The notes: generated by a model from the sequence alone, not told the origin. A DNA stretch of 64,000 bases from Bacillota bacterium (GCA_016280725.1 JAEEHF010000122.1:1-64000); one strand, 5' to 3'. Counted from the stretch's first letter, positions 1-8,707 are shown. Made by a program: numbers and translations.

Positions 1-139
1 TATTAGTATGTAATTCATAGTCAACAAATTTGTGCATTTCGACATCTGAATCCCAATTTTTATATAAACTTTCCGTATCTTTCAATGTTACTTTTCTTAA
101 AATAAGTCTTTCTGAATGTATTTCCTTTGTATATATCAT
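1..139 (-). CDS. GNAT-family N-acetyltransferase, N-terminal fragment (runs off window)
   Basis: An open frame of 46 codons starts at an ATG (reverse of 137-139) and runs off the left edge of the window. It is too short for the ORF track. A good ribosome site (GGAGAAAG) lies about 9 nt upstream of the ATG. The start IHSERLILRKVTLKDTESLY matches the typical opening of RimJ/RimL-type GNAT acetyltransferases, in which 'T.RLiLR' is followed by an acidic position and an aromatic helix. Substrate cannot be inferred from 46 residues. It lies downstream of the RAYT gene on the same strand, separated from it by REP-like repeats. Confidence 0.7.
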   Translation of the reverse strand, partial: MIYTKEIHSERLILRKVTLKDTESLYKNWDSDVEMHKFVDYELHTN

Positions 140-172
140 TTAATCTTTCTCCATTTATCTTAGTTTCAAAAC

Positions 173-271
173 TAGACTCCGGGACGTCCTTTAAAAGTCT
201 AAGTAGACTCCGGGACGTCCTTTAAAAGTCTAAGTTTTTTTAGACTCCGGGACGTCCTTTAAAAGTCTAAG
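173..271. repeat. Three tandem REP-like palindromic repeats
   Basis: Three direct copies of a 31-bp unit lie at 173-203, 204-234 and 241-271. Each unit starts TAGACT and closes with AGTCTA (an inverted repeat) around an inner GGACGTCC palindrome. Copies two and three are separated by six T. The third copy overlaps the 3' end of the adjacent RAYT gene and supplies its stop codon. The arrangement, short palindromes flanking a Y1 transposase, is that of REP elements next to a RAYT. It is not a CRISPR because there are no unique spacers. Confidence 0.85.
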
Positions 272-1017
272 TTTTTCATCCTTTTCATTATATTATAATA
301 CGTTGCTCTTTTCAAATTCATGAATTTGATTATTGCTTCATTAGTTGCACCACATCTTTTCTTTAGCTGTTCGGCCACAAAGTACACATCTTTTTCCTTA
401 TGAAAATCGTAATCCTTAAATTCAGTAGAAACCACTTCAAAACTCTCAAATTCTTTTTCTCCGTATTCATTATCTATTTCAATAAAGTTGTAATCATCGT
501 ATATTCCTGTTATTTTATCCAAATATTCTACTTCGTCTCCAAATGTTTCTAAAATGACATCTTCTTCTATTCTGTTTTCATAATAGTCATTTACGCTTGA
601 AAATTCATATTGCTTTGCGCTAGATACCATATGGGCTTTAACAGGGTTCTCATGAATGTACTTTATGCAATTTATTAATTGATTCATGCTATATATAGCT
701 TCTGCTCTATATCTATCTCGAAAGACATATCCCACTCTTTGCTTAACAAAGTTATAGTATTTAGCATAGCTCGTATTAACTCCCGCCATCATCCTAGATA
801 GATCTTTTGCAGAATTTATCTTCATAAGAACATGAACATGATTATCCATAATGCAATATGCTATAAGCTTAACATTATTCTTTTGAGCTTTTTGAAAAAT
901 CGTTTCACGAACCTTTCTTTTCATAGACTCGTCTTTAAATATATATCTTCTATTGTGTCCTTGAATCATAACATGAAAATAAGTTCCTTCGATTGCCTTT
1001 CGCGACATTCTTGGCAT
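259..1017 (-). CDS. REP-associated tyrosine transposase (RAYT, IS200/IS605 Y1 superfamily)
   Basis: A 252-aa protein of the TnpA_REP/Y1 HUH family, which nicks and rejoins single-stranded DNA at REP palindromes. Visible motifs are YFHVMIQGHNRR near residue 13 (N-terminal strand with His), the metal-binding HUH pair in DNHVHVLMKI near residue 58, and the catalytic-tyrosine helix IKYIHENPVKAHM near residue 118. The C-terminal ~50 residues look like a small helix-turn-helix (NEAIIKFMNLKRATYYNIM). AAGGAGG precedes the ATG. The last codons and the stop lie inside a REP-like repeat, and more copies lie on both sides. RAYTs are usually single-copy, domesticated genes rather than mobile insertion sequences; activity here is inferred. 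Confidence 0.88.
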   Translation of the reverse strand: MPRMSRKAIEGTYFHVMIQGHNRRYIFKDESMKRKVRETIFQKAQKNNVKLIAYCIMDNHVHVLMKINSAKDLSRMMAGVNTSYAKYYNFVKQRVGYVFRDRYRAEAIYSMNQLINCIKYIHENPVKAHMVSSAKQYEFSSVNDYYENRIEEDVILETFGDEVEYLDKITGIYDDYNFIEIDNEYGEKEFESFEVVSTEFKDYDFHKEKDVYFVAEQLKKRCGATNEAIIKFMNLKRATYYNIMKRMKNLDF

Positions 1018-1030
1018 AGATTACCTCCTT

Positions 1031-1061
1031 AAAAAAAGAGAGATTGACCCTCAAGTCAATC
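1031..1061 (-). terminator. Intrinsic terminator downstream of rlmD operon
   Basis: On the minus strand GATTGAC, a 6-nt loop and GTCAATC are followed by TCTC and a run of seven T. It lies after rlmD and directly before the RAYT ribosome site, so it separates the translation operon from the transposase gene. Confidence 0.7.
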
Positions 1062-1137
1062 CCCCATGTTCAAAATGTAACATGCTTTATCTCTATTTTC
1101 AATACCATAATTCAAATTTGTTTTTATGTCAATTGTT

Positions 1138-1166
1138 TAGACTTTTGAAGGACGTCCCCGAGTCTA
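1138..1166. repeat. REP-like element, single copy, inverted orientation
   Basis: A 29-bp copy in the opposite orientation to the 173-271 array (TAGACTTTTGAAGGACGTCC then CCGAGTCTA). It is identical over all 29 bp to the copy inside rlmD at 2215-2243. Confidence 0.85.
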
Positions 1167-1194
1167 CACGTGTCTAACTCACTATTTCCAACAA

Positions 1195-2562
1195 TTATCT
1201 AAGTTTTAGAGCACATACACTTTCACAATGTGCCGTTTGTGGGAACATGTCTACTGGCTGAACTTTTAAAAGTTCAAAACCATTTTGAGTTAGATACTGC
1301 AAATCTCTACCAAGTGTAGCAACATTGCAGCTTATATATACCAATTTTTTAGGGCTCATTTTTACGATTGTATCAAGTAGTACTTGATCACATCCCTTTC
1401 TAGGTGGATCAACAAATACAACATCTGCTTTAATGCCCTCTTTTTCATACATTTTAGGTATTACTTCTTCCGCTGCTCCACATCTAAATTCTATATTATC
1501 TATTCCATTTAATAAAGTGTTTTCTTTAGCATCCTCAATTGCTTCAGGTACAATTTCAACTCCATATACTTTTTTACATTTTGCAGATAAGAATGTTGCT
1601 ATAGTTCCAATACCGCAGTATAAATCAAATGCTGTCACATTTTCTTTCAATTCTGCCATATCAATTGCGGCATTATATAGCGCTTCTGTCTGAACAGGAT
1701 TAACTTGATAAAAAGATAGCGGTGATATCTTAAATTTATAGTCGCCAAGAGTATCAACAATGTAGTCTTTTCCATACAACGTTATACACTTTTTACCCAT
1801 AATTATGTTAGTATCTTTTTCATTTATATTTTGCACAATTGATTTTAAGTTTGGAAACTTTGTTGTCAATTCTTTGATGAATTCTTCTTTGTTGTTTAAC
1901 TCTTTGCTATTTGTAATAACAACTAACATTTGCTCTCCAGAATTCTTGCCTACTCTAGTCATAATATGCCTTAAAATACCAGTTTTTTCTTTCTCATCAT
2001 AACAATCATTACCCAAATCTGTTAAAACTTTAAAAGCATATTTTGCAAGTCTATCTGCTTCTTCATCTTGAATTAAACAATTATCGTTTTCTACAAGAGA
2101 ATGTGTTCTAGGAGAATAAAAGCCTATCTTTCCATTTTGGCAAGGATACTGAGCTTTGTTACGGTAATTATATGGAATTCCCATGCCAATGACTGGTTCG
2201 AATTCAACTCCGTTTAGACTTTTGAAGGACGTCCCCGAGTCTAGAAATTTTGAAAGTGTCTTTTTTACCTTTTCTTCCTTAAATCTCATTTGAGCTTCAT
2301 ATGACATATGTTGCAAAGTACAGCCACCGCACCTATTATACGCAGGGCAAATTGGTTCTTCTCTATCTGGACTTTTTTCAATTAATTCCAAAGCCTTAGC
2401 AAATCCAAAAGTATTGTTTGCTTTAAGAACTAGTGCCTTAACTTTTTCTCCTTTTATTGTACCATTAATAAACAAAGTATAGCCATCAACTTTTGCTATT
2501 CCTTCCCCATCTATTCCGTTATCTATAATATCTACTATGTATTCCTCATTCTTTTGAACCAT
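1195..2562 (-). CDS. rlmD: 23S rRNA (uracil-C5)-methyltransferase, RlmD/RumA-like
   Basis: A 455-aa SAM-dependent RNA m5U methyltransferase. The N-terminal TRAM domain covers about residues 5-62. An iron-sulfur cysteine cluster follows (CPAYNRCGGCTLQ, near 73-85). The SAM motif is FDLYCGIGTIATF, the substrate loop is VFVDPPRKGCD, the catalytic cysteine lies in YISCNVATLGRDL, and the base glutamate in QTAHCESVCAL. AAGGGGC precedes the ATG. It is the last gene of the nusA-infB operon, 19 nt after truB. A 29-bp REP-like repeat is inserted in frame after about residue 107, adding about ten residues (LDSGTSFKSL) between the Fe-S region and the conserved PVIGMGIPYNYRNKAQYP. Firmicutes enzymes of this family may methylate U747, U1939 or both; the exact site is not decided by sequence. 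Confidence 0.9.
   Translation of the reverse strand: MVQKNEEYIVDIIDNGIDGEGIAKVDGYTLFINGTIKGEKVKALVLKANNTFGFAKALELIEKSPDREEPICPAYNRCGGCTLQHMSYEAQMRFKEEKVKKTLSKFLDSGTSFKSLNGVEFEPVIGMGIPYNYRNKAQYPCQNGKIGFYSPRTHSLVENDNCLIQDEEADRLAKYAFKVLTDLGNDCYDEKEKTGILRHIMTRVGKNSGEQMLVVITNSKELNNKEEFIKELTTKFPNLKSIVQNINEKDTNIIMGKKCITLYGKDYIVDTLGDYKFKISPLSFYQVNPVQTEALYNAAIDMAELKENVTAFDLYCGIGTIATFLSAKCKKVYGVEIVPEAIEDAKENTLLNGIDNIEFRCGAAEEVIPKMYEKEGIKADVVFVDPPRKGCDQVLLDTIVKMSPKKLVYISCNVATLGRDLQYLTQNGFELLKVQPVDMFPQTAHCESVCALKLR
2215..2243. repeat. REP-like element inserted in frame within rlmD
   Basis: A 29-bp palindromic repeat identical to the one at 1138-1166. Together with flanking bases it keeps the rlmD frame and encodes about ten residues in the linker after the Fe-S cluster. 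Confidence 0.88.
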
Positions 2563-2581
2563 TTGTTCTGCCCCTTACTAT

Positions 2582-3343
2582 TTATTGATATAATTCTACT
2601 TCGATTATTTTGTCTTCTAACAGTTCATCATCCAATTCATTTGCTTCTTCTATAGTGTATTTTCCCACTTTAATTCTATCTAAAACCAATGTTGTTCCAA
2701 TAATTCCAAGCTTTTTCGCAATATCCTCATTAAGCGCTCTTATATATGTTCCTTTAGAACATGAAACTGTATATGTTATTTCATCCTTACCATTAAATGA
2801 TATATCTGAAATATCATAAATTTCAATATCTCTTTCTGGAACTTCAACTGCGATTCCTTTTCTAGCATATTCATAAAGCTTCATTCCATCTATTTTGATA
2901 GATGAATACATTGGTGGTTTTTGTTTTTGCTTTCCAACAAAAGACCTTATGGTTGCTTCTAAATTATCAAAACTAAAGCTTGCATTTAAACTATTGGCAA
3001 AAGAAACGTTGTCTTCAAATTTAAGTTTAGATTTCTCACTTAGTTTTTTTCCATCATATTCTGTATATGGAACGTCTGCACCTATTATTGTTCCTGTCAT
3101 ATCGCCAGTATCTGTTTTAATGCCAAGTTTTATTGTCGTTCTATATGACTTTTCTTCACATGTTATTTTATCAACAAGTTTTGTTGCTTTTCCAATACAT
3201 ACTACCATAACACCAGTCGCCATTGGGTCAAGCGTTCCTGTATGACCAACTTTTTTAGTATTTAAGATTCTTCTAAGTTTTGCCACAACATCAAATGAAG
3301 TATACCATTGAGGTTTATTTATAATTAAAATTCCGTCTTTCAA
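2582..3343 (-). CDS. truB: tRNA pseudouridine(55) synthase TruB
   Basis: Converts U55 of the tRNA T-loop to pseudouridine. The family signature is clear: DGILIINKPQWYTSFDVV at the N-terminus, catalytic aspartate in GHTGTLDPMATGVMVV near residue 40, YSSIKIDGMKLYEYARKG in mid-protein and CSKGTYIRALNEDIAKKLG. The track ORF begins at an upstream TTG (3364). I prefer the TTG at 3343, preceded by GAGGG at about 5 nt and giving the usual short MKDGILIINKP start (253 aa). It follows nrnA after a hairpin-containing spacer and precedes rlmD by 19 nt in the same operon. Confidence 0.93.
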   Translation of the reverse strand: MKDGILIINKPQWYTSFDVVAKLRRILNTKKVGHTGTLDPMATGVMVVCIGKATKLVDKITCEEKSYRTTIKLGIKTDTGDMTGTIIGADVPYTEYDGKKLSEKSKLKFEDNVSFANSLNASFSFDNLEATIRSFVGKQKQKPPMYSSIKIDGMKLYEYARKGIAVEVPERDIEIYDISDISFNGKDEITYTVSCSKGTYIRALNEDIAKKLGIIGTTLVLDRIKVGKYTIEEANELDDELLEDKIIEVELYQ

Positions 3344-3370
3344 CTTTACCCTCACTTCCTTCAAACACTC

Positions 3371-3400
3371 TAAAAATGGTGGCCTTTTATTGCCACCATT
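3371..3400 (-). terminator. Hairpin between nrnA and truB, possible weak terminator or attenuator
   Basis: A perfect 9-bp stem (AATGGTGGC / GCCACCATT) with an 8-nt loop is followed on the minus strand by TTTTA. The T-run is short and the operon continues into truB, so it may only attenuate or stabilise the transcript. Confidence 0.45.
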
Positions 3401-3409
3401 ATCATTTGT

Positions 3410-4372
3410 TTATTTAAGTTGTTTTTCAATTTCTTCTGTCAATGTTTGCTTAATCTGTTCTAGTGTCATATTTAGTTCACATCCAGCAGCTCTAACATGT
3501 CCGCCACCAGCATATTTGCTTGCAATAACAGAAACATCAACATAGTCATTTGCTCTCAATGAAATTTTATATAGTCCTTCTTCTCTTTCTTTTGCTAGAA
3601 TCGAAACTTCAACAGAATCAATATTTCTGCCATAATTAACTATACCTTCGCTATCACTCTCATCAAGGCCAAGTTCTTCAAAATCTTTTAAAGATATAAA
3701 CGTGAATGCAATTCTGTTTTCACTCAATAACTCAATTCTATCTATTGCTCTTCCAATGAGTTTTGTCTTGTTTAATGAAACAATATCAAATATAGTTCTA
3801 TATAATTTAGCTATATTAATTCCTGTTTCCATTATTGTCGCAACGATTTCCATTGTTTCAGGTGTAGCATTATATCTAAAGCCACCTGTATCAGTTAAAA
3901 TGCCAGTATATAAGCATTCGGCGATTTCTTTATTTACAGCTATATCAAGACTTGCAAGAACAATCATAAGATTTTCACAAGTTGATGAAGCAACTGCATT
4001 AACATAGTTAAAATCCGCAAAGTTTTGATTTGTGATATGATGGTCTATGCAAATTGTATTTTCAATAGATTCAAACAATTCTCTTGCAATTCCAAGTCTA
4101 TTTAAATCACTGCTGTCAAGCGCTATACAAAGATCATAATCTTTTGCTTCTGGAAGAATATCTCCCATAAGTATTTCATCAAAACCTGGCAAGAATTTGT
4201 ATGTCTTGTCAGGAACCGGAATACATACAACACACTTTTTATCTATCTTTTTAAGTGCATTATATAAAGCAAGTGAAGATCCGATTGCATCGCCATCTGG
4301 GTTATCATGAGTTAATATTAAAATAGATTTTGAATCATTAATTTTTTCCTTAATACTATCTAATACAGGCAT
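3410..4372 (-). CDS. nrnA: DHH/DHHA1 phosphoesterase, NrnA-type nanoRNase / pAp phosphatase
   Basis: A 320-aa DHH-family phosphoesterase. Motif I is THDNPDGDAIGSSLAL near residue 22, motif II ALDSSDLNRLG, the name-giving DHH lies in CIDHHITNQNFADF near residue 110, and motif IV is GILTDTGGFRYN. The C-terminal DHHA1 substrate domain carries ASKYAGGGHVRAAGCEL. NrnA degrades 2-5 nt RNAs and, in several Firmicutes, dephosphorylates pAp. AGGAG precedes the ATG. Placement directly after rbfA in the nusA-infB operon is the common Firmicutes arrangement. Manganese dependence and exact substrates are family knowledge, not visible here. Confidence 0.9.
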   Translation of the reverse strand: MPVLDSIKEKINDSKSILILTHDNPDGDAIGSSLALYNALKKIDKKCVVCIPVPDKTYKFLPGFDEILMGDILPEAKDYDLCIALDSSDLNRLGIARELFESIENTICIDHHITNQNFADFNYVNAVASSTCENLMIVLASLDIAVNKEIAECLYTGILTDTGGFRYNATPETMEIVATIMETGINIAKLYRTIFDIVSLNKTKLIGRAIDRIELLSENRIAFTFISLKDFEELGLDESDSEGIVNYGRNIDSVEVSILAKEREEGLYKISLRANDYVDVSVIASKYAGGGHVRAAGCELNMTLEQIKQTLTEEIEKQLK

Positions 4373-4383
4373 AATAAAATCTC

Positions 4384-4794
4384 CTATTCTTCCATGTTAT
4401 CTTCTTGTACATTCTCATCAGAAGCAGTATCATCCTCGCTAATTTCTTCATCATCGTGTTTAATATTCAAAGTTCCAAGCACTTCTTCAATATGTTGTCC
4501 ATAGGCTAAAGAATCATCATAAATAAACTTAACCTCTGGAGTATTAAAAGTGCGGACCTTTTCACCTATTTCTTTTCTAACTAAACCTTTTGCTGAATTT
4601 AGTCCTTCGATAACTTCGTTGTTATCTTTTGAACCAATCATGCTTACATATATTTTACAATATTTCATGTCTTTTGACACTTCAACTTTTGTAACAGAAA
4701 CAAGTCCAGTAACTCTTGGGTCTTTGATTCCGTTTTCGATTAGTTTACTAACTATTTTTTTGATTTCTTCTTCTACTCTGTCTGTTCTTTCCAT
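4384..4794 (-). CDS. rbfA: 30S ribosome-binding factor RbfA
   Basis: A 136-aa KH-fold factor that binds pre-30S particles near helix 1 of 16S rRNA. Family features are MERTDRVEEEIKKIVSKLI at the start, GIKDPRVTGLVSVTKVEVSKD, YCKIYVSMIG and the PEVKFIYDDSLAYGQHIEEVL segment, followed by an acidic tail. The track ORF starts 11 codons upstream, inside a repeat element. The ATG at 4794 is chosen because GGAGAAG lies directly in front of it and it gives the usual N-terminus. It is separated from infB by nearly 300 bp holding two palindromic repeats and is 11 nt from nrnA. Confidence 0.92.
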   Translation of the reverse strand: MERTDRVEEEIKKIVSKLIENGIKDPRVTGLVSVTKVEVSKDMKYCKIYVSMIGSKDNNEVIEGLNSAKGLVRKEIGEKVRTFNTPEVKFIYDDSLAYGQHIEEVLGTLNIKHDDEEISEDDTASDENVQEDNMEE

Positions 4795-4807
4795 AACTTC
4801 TCCATCC

Positions 4808-4928
4808 GCTTTTATGAAAAACAGCATCTTGCTTCGTCAACTGCGGTGACTCGGATGCTCAACGTATATCGATACGCCTCCGCTCCTCGCACCTTGTTTC
4901 CTTGCAATATACTATTTTTGATAAAAGC
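4808..4928. repeat. ERIC-like imperfect palindrome, copy A (infB-rbfA spacer)
   Basis: A ~121-bp element whose ends are an inverted repeat (GCTTTTATGAAAAA at the left, the complement with one mismatch at the right). Read on the minus strand it contains the family core GGAGGCGTA, a short loop and TACGTTGAG, flanked by TTGCAAGG and GAAGCAAGATGC. It is one of five near-full copies in the window and lies in the opposite orientation to its neighbour at 4971. Confidence 0.8.
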
Positions 4929-4970
4929 TAATACTTTCAAATTATTATTCAATTTCTTCTTTTTTATCCC

Positions 4971-5093
4971 AATTCGCATCAAAATTAGTGAGTTGCAAGG
5001 CGATTGGAATTGTGAAACCGGAGGCGTACGATGGTACGTTGAGGATTTCACAATTCCTATCAACGACGCAAATCGCTGATTTTCATGCGAATT
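4971..5093. repeat. ERIC-like imperfect palindrome, copy B (infB-rbfA spacer)
   Basis: A ~123-bp copy with ends AATTCGCATC and ATGCGAATT and core GGAGGCGTACGATGGTACGT. Its right end overlaps the infB stop codon. No protein is encoded; the ORF-track entries here are shadows. The 42 bp between copies A and B are plain AT-rich sequence. Confidence 0.82.
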
Positions 5094-8073
5094 AGCTCTT
5101 GATTTCTTCGAGAATAAACGACTCTATCTTATCTCCAACCTTAATATCATTATAGTCTTCAACTTGAACACCACATTCATATCCTTCAGCAACTTCTCTT
5201 GCATCGTCTTTCATTCTCTTTAGTGAGAACAACTTTCCTTCATGAATTACTACGTTATCCCTTAGAACTCTTACGCCAGAGTTTCTAACAATCTTGCCTT
5301 CTACTACATAGCATCCTGCAACCATTCCACTATTTGTAATCTTAAATACTTGTCTAACCTCTGCTGTTCCTTGAATAACCTCTTTATATTTTGGTTTAAG
5401 CATGCCTTTAAGTGCTGCTTCAACATCGTCAATTGCATTATAAATTACTGAATAAATATTGATTTGAACCTTCTCTTTATCAGCAACCGCTTTTGCCATT
5501 GGTTCAGGTCTTACATTAAATCCAATAATTAATGAATTTGTTACCTTTGCAAGTGTAACATCTGACTCATTAATTCCACCAACAGCTGCGTGAATAACAC
5601 GTACCCTTGCTTCTTCATTTTGAATCTTTTCAAGTGATGATCTAAGTGCTTGAACACTACCTTGAACATCTGCCTTAATAATAAGATTTAAGTCTTTTAA
5701 TTTTCCTTGTTCAATTTGATTAAATAGATTGTCTAGTGTAACTGGACTAGAAGCATTTATCATAGCTTCTCTTTCCTTAGACTTTCTCTTTTCAATTAAG
5801 TGCTTAGCAACTTTTTCATTATCTACCTCGTAGAACACTTCTCCTGCAGAAGGAACTTCTGTAAGTCCCACAACTTCAACTGGTGTAGATGGTCCTGCAG
5901 CAGTCACTTTGTTGCCTTTGTCATCCTTCATTGCCCTTACTTTACCAATAACACTTCCAACAACGATTGTATCTCCAACATTTAATGTACCTCTTTGAAC
6001 AAGAAGTGATGCAGTAATACCAGTATTCTTATCAAGTCTTGCTTCAAGAACTGTTCCTTTAGATTGCTTATTTGGATTTGCTTTTAGTTCTTTCATGTCA
6101 GCAACTAATAATAATACTTCTAATAATTCATCAATGTTTTGCCTTTGCTTTGCAGATATTGGTACACATATTGTATCGCCGCCCCATTCTTCAGGAACAA
6201 GGCCATATTCTGTAAGTTCTTGTTTAACTTTTTCTACATTTGCACCAGGTACATCTATCTTATTGATTGCTACTACAATTGATACTCCAGCTGCTTTAGC
6301 ATGGTTAATTGCTTCAACTGTTTGTGGCATTATACCATCATTTGCTGCAACTATGATTATTGCAATATCTGTTACTTGTGCTCCTCTAGCACGCATTGCA
6401 GTAAATGCTTCGTGTCCAGGAGTATCTAAGAAACATACTTCTCTATCTTTAACTTTAACTTTATATGCACCAATGTGCTGGGTAATTCCGCCAGCTTCGT
6501 TTTCTATAACGTTTGTTTCACGAATTGCATCAAGAAGTGAAGTTTTACCATGGTCAACATGTCCCATAACTACTACTATTGGTGGTCTTGGGATTAGGTC
6601 TTCTTCCTTATCCTCGCTTTCATCAAATAGTATATCTTCATCGGTAACAACTTCTTTTTTATGAGCAGTTATTCCAAATTCTGATGACACTAAGTATGCT
6701 GTATCAAAATCTACTTCTTGGTTAAGTGATGCTAAAATTCCGTAACCCATAAGCTTTTTAATTACCTCAGATGCGGTCTTTTTAAGCTTTTCTGCTAAAT
6801 ATTTAACAGAGATAGAATCAGGTATTTCAATGTCTGTAAGCTCAAATATCTTTTGCTCTTTGTGTTGTTTTTCTCTGTTCTTTAACTTATTTTTCTTGTC
6901 AATTTTATTCTTCTTTTGCTTAGATACATCATAGTAATCAAACATCTTACTTTCTGTATCATCAAACATTGAAGAAAAGTTTGTTTCTGATTGTAAGTCT
7001 TTTAACTTTTCGTAGTTTATTTCTTCAGCATTACTACGAGAAGCCTTGTTCTTAGGTGATTTCTTAACTATTGTTTCTTCTTCAAACTTTCTATTTGCTT
7101 TTTGCTTATCTTTATATTCTGTTCCGAAGTTTTCTTTTCCTAGTTCCTTATTTGGCATAGCATCTATCGCAGTCGAAGACATAATTTCTTTTATGCCTTT
7201 TTCTAAACGATTTTCTTGGCTTTGTTTTCCAAAGTTTCTTCCATTTTTATTAAATCCATTTCCTTGTCCATCTTTGTTAAATGGCCTATTATTTTGCCCA
7301 AAAGGTTTGCCTTCTCTATTAAACGGTGGTCTATTTCCATTTTGTTCTCTGCCACCTTGATTATTATTTCTATTAAATGGTCTGTCTTGACCATTTGAAG
7401 GTCTATTTTGAGGTCTAGAAAATCCATTTTGATTTGGTCTTGTATCTCTTGGCTTTTGAACTTCTCTATTTTCTTGTGGCTTTGGTGCCTGATTTGCAAC
7501 TGGTTTTTCTTCCCTTGGTGTTTCTGATTTTTGAACAGTCTCAACTTTTTTCTCAATTTCTGGTTCCTTTTGAACTGGGGCTTCTTTATTTGGTTTAGGT
7601 GCTGAAGCATTTTTGTTTGTAACTATTGGCGCTGGTCTTCTAGGTTCAGTACGATATTTAATATTCATTGAAGTATCTGTTCTTCTTGTAACGACACCTA
7701 AATCATGTCTATCAACATCCGCTGGTTTTGAACGCGAGTCAATATCATCTGAATAAACCCTTGTTACTTCTCGTCTAATAATTACAGGAGTTATTGGCTT
7801 CTTTTCCTTTTTGGCGGGCGTTGTAACTCTAACAGAAGAAGGCTTTTCTTCTGTTTTCTTTTCTGTCTTTTCAGTCTTTGATGGCTTCGAAGATTTAGAG
7901 TTTCCCTCCGTATTCTTTTTAGATAACTTGCTCTTTATTTTCTTAACATCATCTTCTTCTAGTGTTGATAGGTGACTCTTTACTTCGATTCCCAACTCGT
8001 TGATTTTCTCCACCATATCTTTACTAGGTATTCCAAGCTCCTTAGCAAGTTCATGTACTTTCATTTTTCCCAT
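5092..8073 (-). CDS. infB: Translation initiation factor IF-2
   Basis: A 993-aa GTPase that brings fMet-tRNA to the 30S subunit. An IF2_N helical module opens the protein ([20 protein letters not shown]). A long Lys/Glu/Asn/Pro-rich low-complexity linker covers about 50-400, with a second IF2_N module near 425-475. The G domain shows GHVDHGKTS (G1), [10 protein letters not shown] (G2), DTPGHEAF (G3), NKID (G4) and ISAK (G5). The C-terminal domains include [18 protein letters not shown]. The ATG overlaps the ylxQ stop (TAATG), implying translational coupling; that stop is reached only after the +1 shift in ylxQ. The stop codon lies in an ERIC-like repeat. Confidence 0.97.
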   Translation of the reverse strand: MGKMKVHELAKELGIPSKDMVEKINELGIEVKSHLSTLEEDDVKKIKSKLSKKNTEGNSKSSKPSKTEKTEKKTEEKPSSVRVTTPAKKEKKPITPVIIRREVTRVYSDDIDSRSKPADVDRHDLGVVTRRTDTSMNIKYRTEPRRPAPIVTNKNASAPKPNKEAPVQKEPEIEKKVETVQKSETPREEKPVANQAPKPQENREVQKPRDTRPNQNGFSRPQNRPSNGQDRPFNRNNNQGGREQNGNRPPFNREGKPFGQNNRPFNKDGQGNGFNKNGRNFGKQSQENRLEKGIKEIMSSTAIDAMPNKELGKENFGTEYKDKQKANRKFEEETIVKKSPKNKASRSNAEEINYEKLKDLQSETNFSSMFDDTESKMFDYYDVSKQKKNKIDKKNKLKNREKQHKEQKIFELTDIEIPDSISVKYLAEKLKKTASEVIKKLMGYGILASLNQEVDFDTAYLVSSEFGITAHKKEVVTDEDILFDESEDKEEDLIPRPPIVVVMGHVDHGKTSLLDAIRETNVIENEAGGITQHIGAYKVKVKDREVCFLDTPGHEAFTAMRARGAQVTDIAIIIVAANDGIMPQTVEAINHAKAAGVSIVVAINKIDVPGANVEKVKQELTEYGLVPEEWGGDTICVPISAKQRQNIDELLEVLLLVADMKELKANPNKQSKGTVLEARLDKNTGITASLLVQRGTLNVGDTIVVGSVIGKVRAMKDDKGNKVTAAGPSTPVEVVGLTEVPSAGEVFYEVDNEKVAKHLIEKRKSKEREAMINASSPVTLDNLFNQIEQGKLKDLNLIIKADVQGSVQALRSSLEKIQNEEARVRVIHAAVGGINESDVTLAKVTNSLIIGFNVRPEPMAKAVADKEKVQINIYSVIYNAIDDVEAALKGMLKPKYKEVIQGTAEVRQVFKITNSGMVAGCYVVEGKIVRNSGVRVLRDNVVIHEGKLFSLKRMKDDAREVAEGYECGVQVEDYNDIKVGDKIESFILEEIKS

Positions 8074-8394
8074 TAACCAATTGCCCCCTTAACTTCTTCA
8101 ATCATCTTACATATGCTTTTTGCAAAATTACTATCTGTTACAACAAAAACCGTCTTGTTTGATTTGCCGTATTGAATAGCTAATCTCATCTTTTTTCCCA
8201 TATTCAAACAATTTGGTTTTTTCGTTCTTGCATATATTTTTAAACTTCTCCTTTGTATTCTCTGAAGCATCCTCTGTAACAATTACTAATTTTGCCTTTC
8301 CATATTTAATCTGATCCAGACACATATCTGTCCCGTATGCTAGTTTTCCAGCCTTCATGCAAAGGCCAAGCATTGAATAAATTTTATTCTGCAT
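8073..8394 (-). CDS. ylxQ: YlxQ/L7Ae-family RNA-binding protein, read through a +1 frameshift at CGG
   Basis: A small K-turn-binding L7Ae/L30e-fold protein usual in the nusA-infB operon of Firmicutes. The first frame (8131-8394) encodes [21 protein letters not shown] through DEISYSI, then meets codon CGG (8167-8169) and would end after 11 unrelated residues. Skipping the C gives [19 protein letters not shown], exactly the family C-terminus, and a 106-aa protein of normal size ending at 8073. AAGGAG precedes the ATG just after the ylxR stop. The shifted frame's TAA overlaps the infB ATG. Alternatives are a sequencing error or a real pseudogene; four other genes in the window break at CGG in the same way. 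Confidence 0.85.
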
Positions 8395-8403
8395 TGATTC
8401 TCC

Positions 8404-8664
8404 TTAATTACAATACTCTTTTTCTAATCTATCATATTCTTCTTTTGTTATTTTCAATTCAAATTCTTTTTCTAGTCTTTTAGATTTGATAAGTTTATCT
8501 AGGCACTCTTTGTTATCGCAAAAATATGCTCCACGGCCACTTTGCTTACCAGTTCTGTCAATTAAAATATTATTTTCAGTTGTTTTTACAATTCTAATAA
8601 GTTCTTTTTTAGGTTTTGATTCCATGCACCCTAAGCATTTTCTCATTGGGATTTTTCTAAGCAT
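8404..8664 (-). CDS. ylxR: YlxR/RnpM family RNA-binding protein
   Basis: An 86-aa protein with the YlxR signature: PMRKCLGCMESKPKKELIRI at the N-terminus, a central ILIDRTGKQSGRGAYFC and a lysine-rich C-terminal helix. The family occurs between nusA and ylxQ/infB in most Firmicutes. Recent work on RnpM links it to binding of RNase P RNA; older work called it a nucleic-acid-binding protein. GAGG precedes the ATG. It is intact. Confidence 0.9.
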   Translation of the reverse strand: MLRKIPMRKCLGCMESKPKKELIRIVKTTENNILIDRTGKQSGRGAYFCDNKECLDKLIKSKRLEKEFELKITKEEYDRLEKEYCN

Positions 8665-8707
8665 TTTTCTAACCTCTTCTCATCAACTAGTTATAAAGAT
8701 TCTTCGA

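Noticed and set aside
173-271. Direct repeats resembling a small CRISPR array
   Set aside because: Units are back-to-back or separated by six T, with no unique spacers and no cas genes; they are palindromic REP-like elements next to a RAYT.
4812-5079. ORF-track entries in both strands of the infB-rbfA spacer
   Set aside because: They lie wholly in two palindromic repeats, lack ribosome sites and have no protein-like composition.
7203-7610. 135-aa minus-strand ORF within infB
   Set aside because: Out-of-frame shadow of the IF-2 low-complexity linker, Lys/Gln/Ile-rich only because of the repeat composition.
8073-8282. 69-aa ORF as a separate gene
   Set aside because: Only its second half matches the YlxQ family; it is the shifted frame of the upstream ORF.
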